Shown: positions 8,320 to 17,132, counted from the stretch's first letter. The stretch is 64,000 nucleotides of DNA from Streptomyces sp. AM 2-1-1 (GCF_029167645.1 NZ_CP119147.1:1488001-1552000); one strand, 5' to 3'. Notes: a model not told the origin generated them from the letters alone. Program-made: numbers and translations.

Positions 8320-9171
8320 ATGACCCAAACGACCGTCGACGACGCCATCGAGACCGGTACGGTCCGGGTGAACGACGACGTCCAGCTCACCTACGAGCGA
8401 CGCGGCAGCGGCCCCGACGTCGTCCTCGTCAACAACTTCTTCATGGACCGCAAGTCCTGGCGGTCCTACACCGCGAACCTGGCGTCGACCGCGCGGCTGA
8501 CCTCGTACGACCTGCGCGGCCAGGGTGAGTCGAGTCCGCAGGCGGGCGAGCCGGTGTGGGAGGACCACATCACCGATCTGAAGGCGCTCTTCGACGAGTT
8601 GGGCATCGAGAAGGCGGTGCTGGTCGGCACGTCGTTCTCCACCCTGATCTGCCGGGACTTCGCCGTGGCGTACCCCGAGCGGGTGCACGGTCTGGTGCTG
8701 GCCGGTCCGGCGATGAGCCCGCACGGCGGGCAGCGGCTGCGCCGGATCACGAAGGCGTGGCTGAAGACGCTGGACACCTCCGGCCTGGGGGTCCTCTACG
8801 ACACGCTGTACCCGCTGGTCTCCGGCGACCTCGCGGTGGAGGAGGCGGGCCCGATCGGTTTCATGGGCCGCAAGCAGAACTTCCTCGGCATCCACTCGGT
8901 GGAGTCGCTGCGGGCCGGTCTGGCGGTGTCGGTGAAGGCGCCGCTCGATCCGGAGATCATGACCCGGGTGAAGCAGCCCACCCTGCTCTTCGTGGGCGGT
9001 GACGACTTCTCCCTCTCCACCAGCGCGGTGGAGGAGATGACCCGGCTGTTCCCGGACACGACCACCGTGACGGTGCCCAACGGCGGCCACCTGGCGTTCC
9101 TGGAGGAGCCCGAGTGGTTCCAGCGGGAGGCCGTGGCGTTCATCGAGCGGGTCGCCGGTCCGGGTGACTGA
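8320..9171 (+). CDS. Alpha/beta-hydrolase with a variant nucleophile elbow
   Basis: A 283-residue alpha/beta-hydrolase-fold protein, close to 3-oxoadipate enol-lactonase/haloperoxidase-type relatives. The nucleophile elbow reads VGTSFSTL near residues 107-114: the serine is kept but the usual second glycine of GXSXG is serine. A candidate acid is in VGGDDFS near 228 and the histidine in NGGHLAFLEEPEWF near 254. It follows the amino acid:carrier ligase after a 226-base gap and overlaps the phosphopantetheinyl transferase gene. It could release the product from the carrier protein as a thioesterase, or hydrolyse an ester. Inference from position only. Confidence 0.75.
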   Translation: MTQTTVDDAIETGTVRVNDDVQLTYERRGSGPDVVLVNNFFMDRKSWRSYTANLASTARLTSYDLRGQGESSPQAGEPVWEDHITDLKALFDELGIEKAVLVGTSFSTLICRDFAVAYPERVHGLVLAGPAMSPHGGQRLRRITKAWLKTLDTSGLGVLYDTLYPLVSGDLAVEEAGPIGFMGRKQNFLGIHSVESLRAGLAVSVKAPLDPEIMTRVKQPTLLFVGGDDFSLSTSAVEEMTRLFPDTTTVTVPNGGHLAFLEEPEWFQREAVAFIERVAGPGD

Positions 9172-9832
9172 ACGTCCGCGGTCCCCGGAGCCCCCGAGCG
9201 CATGGCTGCTCGGGGGCTCCGGGCGTCCCCGGCGGGTGCTGCTGGAGACGGTCCCTGTCGGTCCGCCGGGGGGCACCGACGCGCAGCACCGGGCCGGCCG
9301 CGCGGCGGCGGCCGCGGTGCTGCGGCGCGCGGGCTGCGCCTGCGGCACGGTGGGCCGCCGGCGCAGCGGCGCTCCGGTCTTCCCACCGGGTTACGCCGGT
9401 TCCGTCACCCACACCGAGTCCCTGGCGGTGGCCGCCGTCGCCCCGGGTTCCCGCGGGGTCGGCGTCGATCTGGAGTTCCGGCTGCCCGAGGCGCGGCTGC
9501 ACCGGTTCCTGCTCGACGACTCCGAGCGCGCCTCGCTGTGGCCGGACGGCGACCGGGAGCGGTTGCGGCGGCTGTTCGCCGCGAAGGAGGCCGCGTTCAA
9601 GGCCCTGACGGAGTGCCACGAGGGCCATGGCGGTCTCTTCTGGCGTGTCCGCCTGCGGCCCCACGGCGACGGTCTGTGGGCCCGGGCCGGCGACCGCTAC
9701 GCGGTGGTCAGGGACGAGACCACGTCCGCGTACGCCTTCGCGGTGGCGGTCGCCGTGGGCGCCGACCCGGGTCCGTGGGCGGACGGCACCGGCGGACCGG
9801 CCGCACCCTCCACTGCCATAAGCAGAAGTTAG
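9164..9832 (+). CDS. 4'-phosphopantetheinyl transferase, Sfp type
   Basis: A 222-residue protein with the transferase core: GVGVDLEF near 98-105 (metal-binding Asp) and FAAKEAAFKAL near 138-148 (W/F-xxKEA-xxK signature). It transfers phosphopantetheine from coenzyme A to carrier-protein serines. The GTG start at 9164 overlaps the hydrolase stop, so it belongs to the same transcript. The likely client is the carrier protein encoded at 7009, the only stand-alone carrier seen in the window. The C-terminal ~30 residues are Gly/Pro/Ala-rich and probably disordered. Confidence 0.88.
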   Translation: MTERPRSPEPPSAWLLGGSGRPRRVLLETVPVGPPGGTDAQHRAGRAAAAAVLRRAGCACGTVGRRRSGAPVFPPGYAGSVTHTESLAVAAVAPGSRGVGVDLEFRLPEARLHRFLLDDSERASLWPDGDRERLRRLFAAKEAAFKALTECHEGHGGLFWRVRLRPHGDGLWARAGDRYAVVRDETTSAYAFAVAVAVGADPGPWADGTGGPAAPSTAISRS

Positions 9833-9963
9833 CGCAACCCAAAAATCTAGGTCTTGGACTTCTGGCCCCGCGCTCACGACCATGAACAGCGGGCCACCGT
9901 GCGGCCGAGAACCCCCCCGTCCTCGGCGGCACGGTCGTCCGCTCGACGAAAGGAACGCACAGC

Positions 9964-11370
9964 GTGACCCCTCACCTCCGGCACGACGCCCCCTGGGGCG
10001 ACCCGGCGGCGGCACGCAAGCTCGCCGGGAGCGTCCGCGGGCCCGTCCTCACCGCCGGTGACGACGGCTACGACGAGGAACGCGTCCGCTACCAGACCTT
10101 CCGTCCGCACGCCCCGTCCGTGGTGATCGGCGCCGTGGACGAGGAGGACGTGCGGCTCGCCGTGGAGTTCGGCGCCGCCCACGACCTGCCGATCGGGGTG
10201 CAGTCGACCGGTCACGGCCCCGCCCTCCCCGCCGGCACCGGTGTGCTGATCAGCACCCGCCGGATGGCCGACGTGCGGATCGACCCGGACTCCCGTACCG
10301 CGCACGTGGGGGCCGGTGTCAGCTGGCAGCAGGTGGTGACCGCCGCCGCGCCGCACGGTCTGGCCCCGCTCAGCGGCAGCGCCCCGCACGTCGGGGCGGT
10401 CGCGTACACCCTCGGCGGCGGCCTGGGGCTGCTGGCCCGGCGCTTCGGCTACGCCGCCGACCACGTACGGCGGATCCGCGCGGTCACCGTCGACGGCCGG
10501 CTGCGGGACATCGACGCGGACCACGAGGGCGACCTGTTCTGGGCGCTGCGCGGCGGCCGCGACAACTTCGGCGTGGTCACCTCGATGGAGGTCGGCCTGG
10601 TGCCCGTGGAGCGGTTGTACGGCGGAGCGCTGTACTTCGACGGTGCGCTGGCCGAGGAGGCGGTGAACACCTGGCTGCGCTGGACCACCGGCGTCCCCGA
10701 GGGCATGACCTCCTCGCTCGCGCTGGTCCCGCTGCCCGACCTGCCGTCCCTCCCCCCGCCGCTGCGGGGCCGGTACGTCGTGCACGTACGGATCTCCTAC
10801 CTGGGTGAGGCGGCCGAGGGCGAGCGCCTGATCGCGCCGCTGCGCGCCCTCGGTCCGCGACTGGCCGACTCGGTGCGCGTGCTGCCGTACACCGAGTCCG
10901 GCAGCATCCACAACGACCCGGTCCCGCCCGCCGCGTACACCGGCACCAACGCGATGCTCAGCGGCCTGGACGAGCAGCGGGTGCGCGAGGTCCTCGCCCT
11001 GACGGGGCCGGGCGCGCCGGTCAACAGCATCGTCGAGGTGCGCCACCTCGGCGGCGCGCTGGGCCGGGCGCCCCGGCCGGCCAACAGCGTCGGCAACCGG
11101 GACGCCGCCTACCTGCTCGCGGTGCTCGACCGGGTCACGCCCGGCACGATCGACGAGGTCGGGGCCGCGCACGCGCGGCTGACCGCCGCGCTGGCCCCGC
11201 TCACCACGGGACGGTCCCTCAACTTCCTCTACGGGGCGAACGCCGCACCCGATCAGGTGGCCCTGGCCTACGCCCCCGACGACTACCGCCGGCTGCGGGC
11301 GCTGAAGACGGCGTGGGACCCCGGAAACCTCTTGCGCCTCAACCACAACATCCCGCCGGACACGGCCTGA
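9964..11370 (+). CDS. FAD-linked oxidase, berberine-bridge-enzyme-like (PCMH fold)
   Basis: A 468-residue flavoprotein with the PCMH FAD domain in the first half (PSVVIGAVDEEDVRLAVEFG near 50-70; VQSTGHGP near 80, whose His is the expected 8-alpha-histidyl FAD link). The usual second link, a Cys in a GxCPxVG context, reads SGSAPHVGAVAYTLGGGLG here, so flavin is probably attached only once. The C-terminal BBE element WDPGNLLRLNHNI near 450 is present. Such enzymes oxidise alcohols, amines or C-C bonds in antibiotic tailoring. GTG start at 9964 with a GAAAGGAA ribosome site. It lies between the transferase and the exporter. Confidence 0.85.
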   Translation: MTPHLRHDAPWGDPAAARKLAGSVRGPVLTAGDDGYDEERVRYQTFRPHAPSVVIGAVDEEDVRLAVEFGAAHDLPIGVQSTGHGPALPAGTGVLISTRRMADVRIDPDSRTAHVGAGVSWQQVVTAAAPHGLAPLSGSAPHVGAVAYTLGGGLGLLARRFGYAADHVRRIRAVTVDGRLRDIDADHEGDLFWALRGGRDNFGVVTSMEVGLVPVERLYGGALYFDGALAEEAVNTWLRWTTGVPEGMTSSLALVPLPDLPSLPPPLRGRYVVHVRISYLGEAAEGERLIAPLRALGPRLADSVRVLPYTESGSIHNDPVPPAAYTGTNAMLSGLDEQRVREVLALTGPGAPVNSIVEVRHLGGALGRAPRPANSVGNRDAAYLLAVLDRVTPGTIDEVGAAHARLTAALAPLTTGRSLNFLYGANAAPDQVALAYAPDDYRRLRALKTAWDPGNLLRLNHNIPPDTA

Positions 11371-11475
11371 GGGCTTCCCGGTCCGGCCCTTTCCGACGGG
11401 CCCCCGTCCCGTCGGATCCGCTCGACACCGGATGCGTCCGGCGTCAGATCCGCTCGACAAGCAGAAGGAACGAAG

Positions 11476-13041
11476 ATGCAGAAGAAATGGTGGACGTTGT
11501 TGGGGGTGTGCGGCGGGACGTTCATGCTCCTGCTGGACACCACCATCGTCTACGTCGTCATGCCGGACGTGCAGGAGGACCTGAAGGCCAGCTTCGCCGA
11601 CCTCCAGTGGGTCATCGACGGGTACGCGCTGGCCCTGGCCGCCCTGCTGCTGACGAGCGGAACGATCGCCGACCGGTTCGGCCGCAAGCGGCTCTACTCC
11701 ATCGGCGTCGTCCTGTTCACGTTCGCCTCCCTGCTCTGCGGCCTCGCCCAGTCGCCGCTGATGCTGGTCCTCGCCCGGATCCTGCAGGGCGTCGGCGGCT
11801 CGGTGATGTTCGCGACCGGCCTGGCGCTGCTCGCGGGCAGCTTCGAGGGCAAGGAGCGCGGCACGGCCTTCGGCGTGTGGGGCATGGTCACCGGTCTCGC
11901 CTCCGCCGTCGGCCCGGTCGCCGGCGGTCTGATCTCCAGTGGCATCAGCTGGCGGGGCATCTTCCTGATCAACGTGCCGGTCGGCATCGTGGTCGCGCTG
12001 ATCATCGCGCTGCGGGTGGACGAGGCAAAGTCCCCCTTCGCGCGCCGTCTGGACTGGCCCGGCTTCGTCCTGCTCACCTCGGGCCTCACCACCCTCATCT
12101 ACGGCCTGATCCGCGCCGGTGAGGAGGGGTGGAGCGACTCGCGAGCGGTGACCTTCCTCATCGTCGGCGGCGTGCTGCTGCTCGCCTTCCTCGTCGTGGA
12201 GTCGCGCGTGGAGCAGCCGATGTTCGACCTGAAGCTCTTCCGCATCCCGACCTTCGTCGGCGGTTCCGTCGCCGCGTTCGTGATGAACGGCTCGCTCTTC
12301 GCGATGTTCCTCTTCCTGGCCATCTTCTTCCAGGAGGTGCTGCAGTACTCCTCGCTGGAGACCGGTGTGCGTCTGCTGGCGGCGTCCCTGTCGATGCTGG
12401 TGGCCTCGCTGATCGCGGGCCGCGTCAGCGCGAAGATCCCGGCCCGCGTCCTGATCGGCGTCGGTCTGCTCCTCGTAGGCGTCGCCCTGCTGCTGATGGG
12501 CCGGATCGACGAGAACACCGGCTGGGAGCACTTCATCCCCGGTCTGGTGCTGGGCGGGATCGGCGCGGGGCTCGTGAACCCGCCGCTCGCCTCCACCGCC
12601 GTGGGCGTCGTGGACTTCTCCCGCTCCGGGATGGCGGCGGGCGTCAGCGGCACCTTCCGGCAGCTCGGTGTGAGCACCGGTGTCGCGGTCCTCGGCTCCA
12701 CCTTCGCCGTGATCATCAGCGACCGTCTCCGCGACGGACTGGCGGGCGTGCCGGAGGCCGTCGGACAGACCGACCGGCTCGCCGCGCTGGTGCGCGGCGG
12801 CGAGATCGAGCAGGCGGCGGCGCTGGTGCCGGCGGCGCAGCGGGAGACCGTGGAGCGCCTCGCCGTGGACGGCTACATCGACGGCCTGAACACGCTGCTG
12901 AACATCTCTGCCTGCCTCGCCCTGGTGGGTGGCGTGCTGTCGCTGCTGCTGATCCGGGCCAAGGACTTCCAGGCCGCGCAGGCCCCCAAGGCTCCCGCCC
13001 CCGACACCGCCGCCCCGTCGGCGGTGGCCGCGGAGGGCTGA
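11476..13041 (+). CDS. MFS drug exporter, DHA2 (EmrB/QacA, 14-TM) family
   Basis: A 521-residue membrane protein with about 14 hydrophobic segments. The loop after TM2 carries GTIADRFGRKRLYS (motif A), and motif C-like glycine/proline content occurs in TM5 (GLASAVGPVAGGLISSG). These exporters use the proton gradient to expel hydrophobic or cationic small molecules. As last gene of the rightward set, it is a candidate exporter or self-resistance pump for the phenazine or carrier-derived metabolite. ATG at 11476 with an AGAAGGAA ribosome site. Transcription should stop at the long hairpin starting 25 bases after its stop. Confidence 0.9.
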   Translation: MQKKWWTLLGVCGGTFMLLLDTTIVYVVMPDVQEDLKASFADLQWVIDGYALALAALLLTSGTIADRFGRKRLYSIGVVLFTFASLLCGLAQSPLMLVLARILQGVGGSVMFATGLALLAGSFEGKERGTAFGVWGMVTGLASAVGPVAGGLISSGISWRGIFLINVPVGIVVALIIALRVDEAKSPFARRLDWPGFVLLTSGLTTLIYGLIRAGEEGWSDSRAVTFLIVGGVLLLAFLVVESRVEQPMFDLKLFRIPTFVGGSVAAFVMNGSLFAMFLFLAIFFQEVLQYSSLETGVRLLAASLSMLVASLIAGRVSAKIPARVLIGVGLLLVGVALLLMGRIDENTGWEHFIPGLVLGGIGAGLVNPPLASTAVGVVDFSRSGMAAGVSGTFRQLGVSTGVAVLGSTFAVIISDRLRDGLAGVPEAVGQTDRLAALVRGGEIEQAAALVPAAQRETVERLAVDGYIDGLNTLLNISACLALVGGVLSLLLIRAKDFQAAQAPKAPAPDTAAPSAVAAEG

Positions 13042-13065
13042 CCGCCGCCCGCACCCGTGCGGCCC

Positions 13066-13128
13066 GATGACGACGCCGGGCCCGTACCCCTCCACCTACT
13101 GGAGGGGTACGGGCCCGGCGTCGTCATC
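13066..13128. terminator. Perfect 29-bp-arm hairpin between convergent genes
   Basis: Arms 13066-13094 and 13100-13128 are exact reverse complements around the 5-base loop CCTAC. It sits between the MFS exporter stop and the convergent LysR gene, so it can terminate both transcripts. The right arm overlaps the LysR stop codon and last two bases of its final sense codon region. No U-tract follows, as is common in high-GC actinomycetes. Confidence 0.85.
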
Positions 13129-14041
13129 CGAGGGCCTTGCCGGCCGGTACCAGGGCCTTGGCCTCCGGCGCTCCGAACGACTCCCGGCAGTGCAGGAGGA
13201 GTTCCCGCAGCGCCGGGCTCTTGGTCGGTGCGGAGATCAGTGCCAGCACGGCCGCGATGTCGGCATCGGTGATGGGCACGGTCGTCAGCTGCGGGTGCTG
13301 GGCGAGCATGGATTCGGACAACACCGCGACCCCCAGTCCGCGTTCGGCCAGATGGACCACCGCGCCGGGAGCGCTCGCCTGCAGGGCCACGGTGGGGGTG
13401 AGGCCGCGGGCGGCCGACGCCTGGTCGAGCACCGCCCGGATACCGGTGCCCTTGGGGAGGCAGATGACCGGGTAACCGCTCAATTCGGCGAGGGTCAGAC
13501 CGCTCTCCGCCGCCAGCGGGTGTCCCGGCGGCACCGCCGCGACGATCGCCTCACTGATCACCTGCTGGCCGTCCAGGTCCTCCGGGGCCTGGCCTGCGGC
13601 CCCGATCAGGGCCAGGTCGACGGTGCCCTCGCGGACGTACTCCACCAGCTTCGCGGAGTCGTCCTCCATCAGGCTGATCTCGACGCCGGGGTGGGCCAGA
13701 TGGAAGCTGGAGAGCGCTTCGAACAACGGGGTGACGGTGCACGCCGTCACCATGCCGACGACCAGCCGGCCGCGGACCAGTCCGTTCATCTCGTCCACCG
13801 CGTGCCGCAGCGCCTCGACGGCGGCGAGCACGGCGCGCGCGTGGCCGAAAGCCACCTCGCCCACGGCCGTCAGCCCGGCGCTGCGGCCCGAGCGGTCGAT
13901 GAGCGTGGTACCCAGATCGTTCTCCAGTTGGCGGATCTGTGCGCTGATCCCCGGCTGGCTGACGTGCACGCGCTCAGCCGCTCGCGTGAAGTTGGATTCC
14001 TCGGCGACGGCGAGGAAGTATTTCAACTGCCTGAGCTCCAT
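13124..14041 (-). CDS. LysR-family transcriptional regulator
   Basis: A 305-residue LysR regulator. The winged HTH is at residues 1-60 (LKYFLAVAEESNFTRAAERVHVSQPGISAQIRQLE). The remainder is the two-lobed effector domain (VRGRLVVGMVTACTVTPLF near 90; VICLPKGTGIRAVLDQASA near 195). It is divergent from the SnoaL-like gene, with a LysR-type palindrome in between, the standard arrangement for control of the neighbour and itself. It may also respond to an aromatic product of the cluster; that is not shown. Confidence 0.9.
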   Translation of the reverse strand: MELRQLKYFLAVAEESNFTRAAERVHVSQPGISAQIRQLENDLGTTLIDRSGRSAGLTAVGEVAFGHARAVLAAVEALRHAVDEMNGLVRGRLVVGMVTACTVTPLFEALSSFHLAHPGVEISLMEDDSAKLVEYVREGTVDLALIGAAGQAPEDLDGQQVISEAIVAAVPPGHPLAAESGLTLAELSGYPVICLPKGTGIRAVLDQASAARGLTPTVALQASAPGAVVHLAERGLGVAVLSESMLAQHPQLTTVPITDADIAAVLALISAPTKSPALRELLLHCRESFGAPEAKALVPAGKALG

Positions 14042-14043
14042 AA

Positions 14044-14059
14044 CCTCTGATTATAGAGG
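14044..14059. promoter_or_regulatory. Candidate LysR-type binding site
   Basis: CCTCT-GATTAT-AGAGG is a perfect 5-bp-arm inverted repeat with an AT-rich centre, immediately upstream of the LysR start at 14041 and about 85 bases upstream of the divergent SnoaL-like gene. Size and AT centre fit the T-N11-A class of LysR sites. Confidence 0.5.
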
Positions 14060-14142
14060 CGATCCAGACGATTGATTGGACGTGATCCCGGCCAACGTTG
14101 GAACATGGAGGAGCCGGAATTCGGCCACACGAAAGGAAGATC

Positions 14143-14508
14143 GTGCCCGAGAACGAGAAGGCTCTGAAGCCGGAGGACATCACCCGTCTCTTCGTGGAAC
14201 GCGCCAACGCCGGCGATGCCGCCGGTCTGGCCGCGCTGTACGAGGAGGAGGCGGTGATGGCCTACCCGCCCGGGAGCACGACGGTGGGCCGGGAAGCCAT
14301 TCGCCAACTGTGGGAGAAGGTGCTCTCCCACGCACCGCACTTCGAGGAGGAGGAGCCCCTGCCGACCCTCGTCTTCGGTGACATCGCACTGACGGCCACA
14401 CCGCCGAAGGACGGGTCCGGCGCCCGCGCCCAGGTCGTCCGCCGCCAGGCCGACGGAAGCTGGCAGCGCATCATCGACCAGCCGGAGTTCCGTCCGCCCA
14501 CCAGCTGA
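14143..14508 (+). CDS. SnoaL/NTF2-like small protein
   Basis: A 121-residue protein of the SnoaL-like/DUF4440-type alpha+beta barrel fold: helix DITRLFVERANAGDAAGLAALYEEEAV at the N-terminus, then strand and loop segments VGREAIRQLWEKVL and QVVRRQADGSWQRIIDQ. GTG start at 14143 after a GAAAGGAAG ribosome site. Family members include small-molecule cyclases, isomerases and hydroxylation partners, but many have no assigned role. It is not PhzB-like in detail. The gene is divergent from, and probably controlled by, the LysR regulator. Confidence 0.72.
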   Translation: MPENEKALKPEDITRLFVERANAGDAAGLAALYEEEAVMAYPPGSTTVGREAIRQLWEKVLSHAPHFEEEEPLPTLVFGDIALTATPPKDGSGARAQVVRRQADGSWQRIIDQPEFRPPTS

Positions 14509-15016
14509 CGGACGACGACTTTCGGCCATTCGCGGCCGGGTGGCGTCAACATCCCTTCTGGAAAAGAGCCTTGCCCAGGTGTCCGGTTATCGTGGGTTCC
14601 CCTGGCGTCGCTCCCGACACACCGCGGATCCGGCCGCGACCGGGTCTTGACGGAGCGTCAGCACTGGATATCGTGCGCGGAGGTTCGAAGCCGGACGGGG
14701 GCTGATCAGATTGGCACGCACACCGCGAATCCGTCATGCGTCATGGCCGGACCTACGGCCCGCTCCACCCTGCCCCGGCCCGCCCGTCCCGCACAGCGGC
14801 ATCGACGCTGTACCTCCCGGGCGGCCGGGGTTTGCCATGCCTCCTCGCTGTCGGTGCAACCACGCGCCCGGGCAGAGCGAGTAAACGGCACCCCCCACGA
14901 ACCCACGTCGGGTCGGACGGTACCGAGGCTCTCGACTCCGTACCGTCTTCCGGCCTGTGCGTCCTTCTCAGCCTGTTCACCCCAGTACAACGGACCGTTG
15001 AAAAAGGAGAATGAGA
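14509..15016. promoter_or_regulatory. 508-base leader/promoter region of the ParB-like regulator
   Basis: No supported gene is seen. A sigma70-like promoter candidate lies at 14647-14668 (TTGACG, 16-base spacer, TATCGT). A good ribosome site (AAGGAG, 15004-15009) precedes the regulator start at 15017. The roughly 350 bases between the promoter candidate and the start could be a regulated leader. Confidence 0.4.
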
Positions 15017-16069
15017 ATGGCTCTGACCGAATCCAGGAGGGCCGCCCCACCGGTGTCCCCCACGTGCGAGTCGGCCGAACTCTGGGATGCCCAGGCAGAC
15101 AGCCTCCCCGTCGTCCGCGTCGCCCTCGACGCGCTGGTGACCGACGACTCGCCCCGCCTGGCGGGCGAGAGCGAGGAACATGTCCAGCAACTGGCGCAGT
15201 GTGTCTCGCCGTTGCCGCCGATCATCGTGCACCGCGCCACCTCCCGCGTCGTGGACGGTGCGCACCGGCTGCTGGCGGCCAGGATCAACGGCCGGACCCA
15301 CATCGACGTGCAGTACTTCGACGGCACCGCCGCCGAAGCGTTCCTGCTGGCGGTCAACCGCAACGCCAGCCACGGTCTGCCGCTGACCCGCTCCGACCGC
15401 AACGCCGCAGCCCTGCGCATCATGCGGTCGCATCCGGAGTGGTCGGACCGGATGATCGCCACCGCCGCCGGGCTCTCCCCCAAGACGGTCGGCGCCATCC
15501 GCAGGCGTTCGGGTGACGCTCTTCTCCAGTTGAACGTCCGCATCGGACGGGACGGCAAGTCCCGGGTCCTGGACACCGCGGAGCGGCGCCGGCTCGCCGG
15601 CGAGTATGCCCTGGCCCACCCCGACGCGAGTCTCCGGGAGATCGCCAAGGAGAGCGGGCTCTCCCTCGCGACCGCTCGTGACGTGCGCAAACGGGTTCAG
15701 AAGGGCACCAGCCCGCTGCTCCCGGCGCGTCGTGGCGTCACCGCCCGCGCGGCACAGGAACCGTGCGAGCACGAGGCCGCCGTCACCTCCTTCGCCATGG
15801 CGGAGACGCTCCACACTCTGAAACGGGACCCGTCGGTGCGCCTCACCGACAACGGCCGCTTCCTGCTGCGGCTGCTGGACACCAACGCGGTGGCCACCAA
15901 CCGATGGGGCGAACTGGTCGACCAGATACCGCCGCACTGGGTCGGACAGGTTGCCTCCGCCGCCCGCGAGTGCGCGGCGGCCTGGCGGCACGCGGCGCAA
16001 CAGCTGGAAGAACGGGCCCGCACCGTCGACGAGGTCCGCAGCGCGGCACCGATGGACACCGTCGCCTGA
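15017..16069 (+). CDS. ParB-domain pathway-specific regulator, StrR/NovG-like
   Basis: A 350-residue DNA-binding protein. The N-terminal ParB/sulfiredoxin-like domain spans about 30-120 (LPPIIVHRATSRVVDGAHRL near 66-85). Two HTH-like segments follow: DRMIATAAGLSPKTVGAIRR near 142-161 and SLREIAKESGLSLATARDVR near 205. This is the layout of antibiotic cluster activators such as StrR and NovG. I chose ATG 15017 rather than 15011 because it is 7 bases from GGAG instead of 1. It sits at the left edge of the nitrite/p-aminophenylalanine genes and is a good candidate activator for them. Confidence 0.82.
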   Translation: MALTESRRAAPPVSPTCESAELWDAQADSLPVVRVALDALVTDDSPRLAGESEEHVQQLAQCVSPLPPIIVHRATSRVVDGAHRLLAARINGRTHIDVQYFDGTAAEAFLLAVNRNASHGLPLTRSDRNAAALRIMRSHPEWSDRMIATAAGLSPKTVGAIRRRSGDALLQLNVRIGRDGKSRVLDTAERRRLAGEYALAHPDASLREIAKESGLSLATARDVRKRVQKGTSPLLPARRGVTARAAQEPCEHEAAVTSFAMAETLHTLKRDPSVRLTDNGRFLLRLLDTNAVATNRWGELVDQIPPHWVGQVASAARECAAAWRHAAQQLEERARTVDEVRSAAPMDTVA

Positions 16070-16110
16070 CACCGCGGCCGGGCTGTGCCGGGCCCGGCAG
16101 CGGCCCCGTC

Positions 16111-16166
16111 GCCGCCCCTCCCTGTCGTGCCGTCCCGTCGTCGACGGCACGACAGGGAGGGGCGGC
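16111..16166. terminator. Perfect 24-bp-arm hairpin after the ParB-like regulator
   Basis: Arms 16111-16134 and 16143-16166 are exact reverse complements around an 8-base loop. The hairpin starts 41 bases after the regulator stop, so it probably ends that transcript and insulates the next gene. Confidence 0.82.
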
Positions 16167-16271
16167 GCGGAAAGGCGCCGCCCGGAATGGTCCCGCACAC
16201 TATGGCGCGGTGGGGTCCTCACGGAAAAGGACTCCCTCGAAAAAACGTGTGCTTCTTCCTACACTTCGGCC

Positions 16272-17132
16272 ATGTCGATTCTGGTGACCGGAGCGACCGG
16301 GAAAACCGGCCGTCACATCGTTCGGGAACTTCTCGCCACCGAAAAGGACGTGCGCATTCTGACGCGCCGTCCCGACCAGGTCGAACCGCGGCCGGGGCTG
16401 AGCGTGGTCGAGGGAGACCTCATGTCACCACAGAGCCTCTCCGCGGCGCTGGACGGCGTGGAGCGGGCTTTCCTCTTCCCCGTCCTCCCCGCGATCGGCG
16501 CGTTCGCCGACGCGGCGCGGCACGCGGGTGTCCGCAGGGTGGTCCTGTTCACCGGAGCGTGGGCGGCCGGCCACACCGAGCGCGACCTGGGCTCATGGGT
16601 GCTCCCCCGCTACCGCGAGGCCGAAGACGCTATGGCCGGGGCGGGGTTGGCCGAATGGACGGTGCTGCGTCCGGCGCCGTTCGCGACCAACGCCCTGTGG
16701 TGGGCCGCCTCCCTGCGCGAGCGGGGCGTGGTCGGGCTCCCCCACCCGGACGCGCTCTGCCCCGTGATCCACGAGGCGGACATCGCGGGAGCGGTGGTGC
16801 GCACCCTCCTGGACGACGGCCACCACGGCGCCCGTCACACGCTCACCGGCCCGGCACTCGTCACGCAGGCCGAACAGGTCGCGGCGATCGGCGAGGCCGT
16901 CGGGCGCACGCTGCGGGTGGAACGGATGTCCCCGGAGCGGTGGCGGACCGAGGCGGAGCGGTTCCTGCGGCCGGGAATCGCCGGAGACCTGCTGCGCGAG
17001 TGGTCCGAGACCGAGAAGGACCCTTCCACCGCGCTCCCGGTGCTGCCGGCCGTCGCGGAGATCACCGGGCGGCCCGCACGCCCCTTCTCCCAGTGGGCGC
17101 ACGACCACGCCGCCGACTTCGCCGGTGCCTGA
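16272..17132 (+). CDS. NmrA-like NAD(P)-binding protein (atypical SDR)
   Basis: A 286-residue protein with a Rossmann start LVTGATGKTGRHIVREL (GxxGxxG) at residues 4-20 and NmrA/isoflavone-reductase-like features: VRILTRRPDQ near 27, VVEGDLMSPQSL near 46, LPRYREAEDAMAGAG near 114, TVLRPAPFATN near 133. The catalytic YxxxK of classical SDRs is not evident, so it may be a quinone-type reductase or a redox sensor. No clear ribosome site precedes ATG 16272; a TACACT -10-like box ends about 7 bases before it, suggesting a leaderless message. It overlaps no gene; an aldo/keto reductase follows 46 bases later. Confidence 0.78.
   Translation: MSILVTGATGKTGRHIVRELLATEKDVRILTRRPDQVEPRPGLSVVEGDLMSPQSLSAALDGVERAFLFPVLPAIGAFADAARHAGVRRVVLFTGAWAAGHTERDLGSWVLPRYREAEDAMAGAGLAEWTVLRPAPFATNALWWAASLRERGVVGLPHPDALCPVIHEADIAGAVVRTLLDDGHHGARHTLTGPALVTQAEQVAAIGEAVGRTLRVERMSPERWRTEAERFLRPGIAGDLLREWSETEKDPSTALPVLPAVAEITGRPARPFSQWAHDHAADFAGA

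Noticed and set aside
5322..9832. Assignment of the carrier cassette to a named nitronate or diazo antibiotic
   Set aside because: An O-methyl nitronate product (as in enteromycin) is chemically attractive, but nothing in the sequence fixes the amino acid or product, so no name is claimed.
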